A stretch of 5,474 bases of DNA from Pseudomonadota bacterium (GTDB taxonomy: Bacteria > Pseudomonadota > Alphaproteobacteria > Rhodospirillales > Magnetospirillaceae): positions 1 through 5,474 of the forward strand of contig JAEZFE010000010.1 of NCBI GenBank assembly GCA_023437865.1. The letters run 5' to 3'. Positions 5,015-5,474 of this stretch are shown in pieces. Position numbers and translations under genes: made by a program. The notes under the pieces are model-generated. The model searched no databases and was not told the DNA's origin. It worked only from the letters and a program-made list of their open reading frames with translations. How positions within the stretch are numbered: position 1 is the first letter of the stretch; every line of letters begins with the position of its first letter.

Positions 5015-5232
5015 CGCGGATTTCCCTTTCATAAAGACGACGGCCTGTCTATGGTCCACCGTTCAATCGCTGGAGGCTCGCGCGTCTCTTGAGAGAGACG
5101 CTGCCATTGGTTTGGGGTGCGAGTTCACCCCCCGCGAGGACGCTTCTTCCTCTTGACCTCCTCCCGCACACCCGCGCCGCTTGGTCCGTAGTTACGGTCC
5201 GAGCCGCACTCTTTTTGTCAAAGGAAGACCTA
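5015..5232 (+). promoter_or_regulatory. Structured leader region of the DEAD-box helicase gene
   Basis: No gene is visible here. In order it holds a possible weak -10 box TATGGT (5050-5055) with no good -35; a hairpin GCGTCTCT-tgag-AGAGACGC (5082-5101, perfect 8-bp stem); a hairpin GGGGTG-cgagtt-CACCCC (5114-5131, perfect 6-bp stem); a pyrimidine-rich stretch (5143-5164) containing TCTTCCT (5145-5151), an exact complement of AGGAAGA in the helicase ribosome binding site (5222-5228), and also ACCTCCT (5156-5162), which matches the 16S anti-Shine-Dalgarno core; a terminator-like hairpin (5176-5216); and the ribosome binding site itself. Helicase genes of this kind are often controlled through long leaders. 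That this one is regulated is inference. Confidence 0.5.
5176..5216 (+). terminator. Terminator-like hairpin with T5 tract just before the helicase start, possible attenuator
   Basis: Bases 5176-5189 pair with 5194-5207 around an AGTT loop: eleven Watson-Crick pairs, one G-T wobble and two mismatches (T5185/T5198 and C5178/C5205). After four bases comes TTTTT (5212-5216). This is the layout of an intrinsic terminator, yet it sits upstream of the helicase ribosome binding site in the same orientation, with no gene on that strand before it. It would therefore act as an attenuator. Confidence 0.5.
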
Positions 5233-5474
5233 TTGTCCTTCGCTGATCTCGCTCTTCATCCGCTCGTTCTCCAGGCCCTGACCGAGGGCGGCTATACCGA
5301 GCCGACGCCGGTCCAGGCCAATGCCATTCCCCCCGCCCTCGAAGGCCGCGACGTGCTGGCCACCGCCCAGACCGGCACCGGCAAGACCGCCGCGTTCCTG
5401 CTGCCGTCGCTGACCCGCCTGGCCGCTGCAGTGCAGCCGGCGCGGCGCGATTGCTCGGCCCCGCGCATCCTGGA
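5233..5474 (+). CDS. DEAD-box ATP-dependent RNA helicase, N-terminal part (RhlE-like; runs off window)
   Basis: The first 80 codons are present. I place the start at TTG 5233, five bases after an AAGGAAG ribosome binding site (5221-5227); no ATG or GTG fits this frame nearby, and the protein begins right at the expected SFADLALHP. Residues 3-28 are the DEAD-box Q motif: an upstream Phe, then GYTEPTPVQ with the adenine-contacting Gln28. Residues 45-52, AQTGTGKT, are motif I (Walker A) for ATP binding. The DEAD, SAT and helicase C-terminal motifs lie beyond the window. Family members unwind short RNA duplexes in ribosome assembly, RNA decay and cold adaptation. The subfamily resembles RhlE but cannot be settled from this fragment. 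A TTG start with a structured leader suggests deliberately limited translation. Confidence 0.93.
   Translation, partial: MSFADLALHPLVLQALTEGGYTEPTPVQANAIPPALEGRDVLATAQTGTGKTAAFLLPSLTRLAAAVQPARRDCSAPRIL

Noticed and set aside
5051..5092. Possible 13-codon upstream frame in the helicase leader (ATG 5051)
   Set aside because: No ribosome binding site and no sign of a regulatory codon run; it could be chance.

Overview
The window is GC-rich and looks alphaproteobacterial. The best marker is a DUF1476 protein (F1-ATPase inhibitor subunit zeta family), a family typical of Alphaproteobacteria. The GC-rich codon use and the mosaic FecR/RTX protein would suit a Rhodospirillales-type genome such as Magnetospirillum, but that finer placement is inference.

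Layout: positions 1-3213 (minus) hold most of a very large protein, cut off at the window edge on its C-terminal side. It has a BapA-prefix-like N-terminus, a FecR domain, a low-complexity P/Q/N/T linker, an SdrD-B-like segment with an EF-hand-like calcium loop, a helical region and three blocks of RTX calcium-binding repeats. It reads as a type I secreted adhesin or surface protein. A 96-bp gap separates it from a divergent gene (3310-4002, plus) for an exported, cysteine-rich SUMF1/FGE-fold protein that lacks the formylglycine-generating cysteines. That gene runs 7 bp into the end of a convergent gene.

Positions 3996-4914 (minus) carry three small genes. In transcription order they are a 44-residue single-helix membrane miniprotein with a His/Gly tail (4780-4914), the zeta-family protein (4359-4688) and an 81-residue soluble protein ending in a His-rich tail (3996-4241). 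A strong hairpin lies between the first two and a palindromic hairpin precedes the third. Two unrelated small proteins with metal-binding-type tails on either side of a zeta homologue are the most unusual gene arrangement here.

Positions 4915-5232 hold no gene but are rich in structure. There is a candidate promoter for the miniprotein, a 12-bp palindrome, and a leader for a DEAD-box RNA helicase that starts at TTG 5233 and runs off the right edge. The leader has two simple hairpins, a segment complementary to the helicase ribosome binding site, and a terminator-like hairpin with a T5 tract ending 16 bases before the start codon. This suggests regulation by attenuation or by masking of the ribosome binding site. 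I found no CRISPR array, tRNA, rRNA or insertion sequence.
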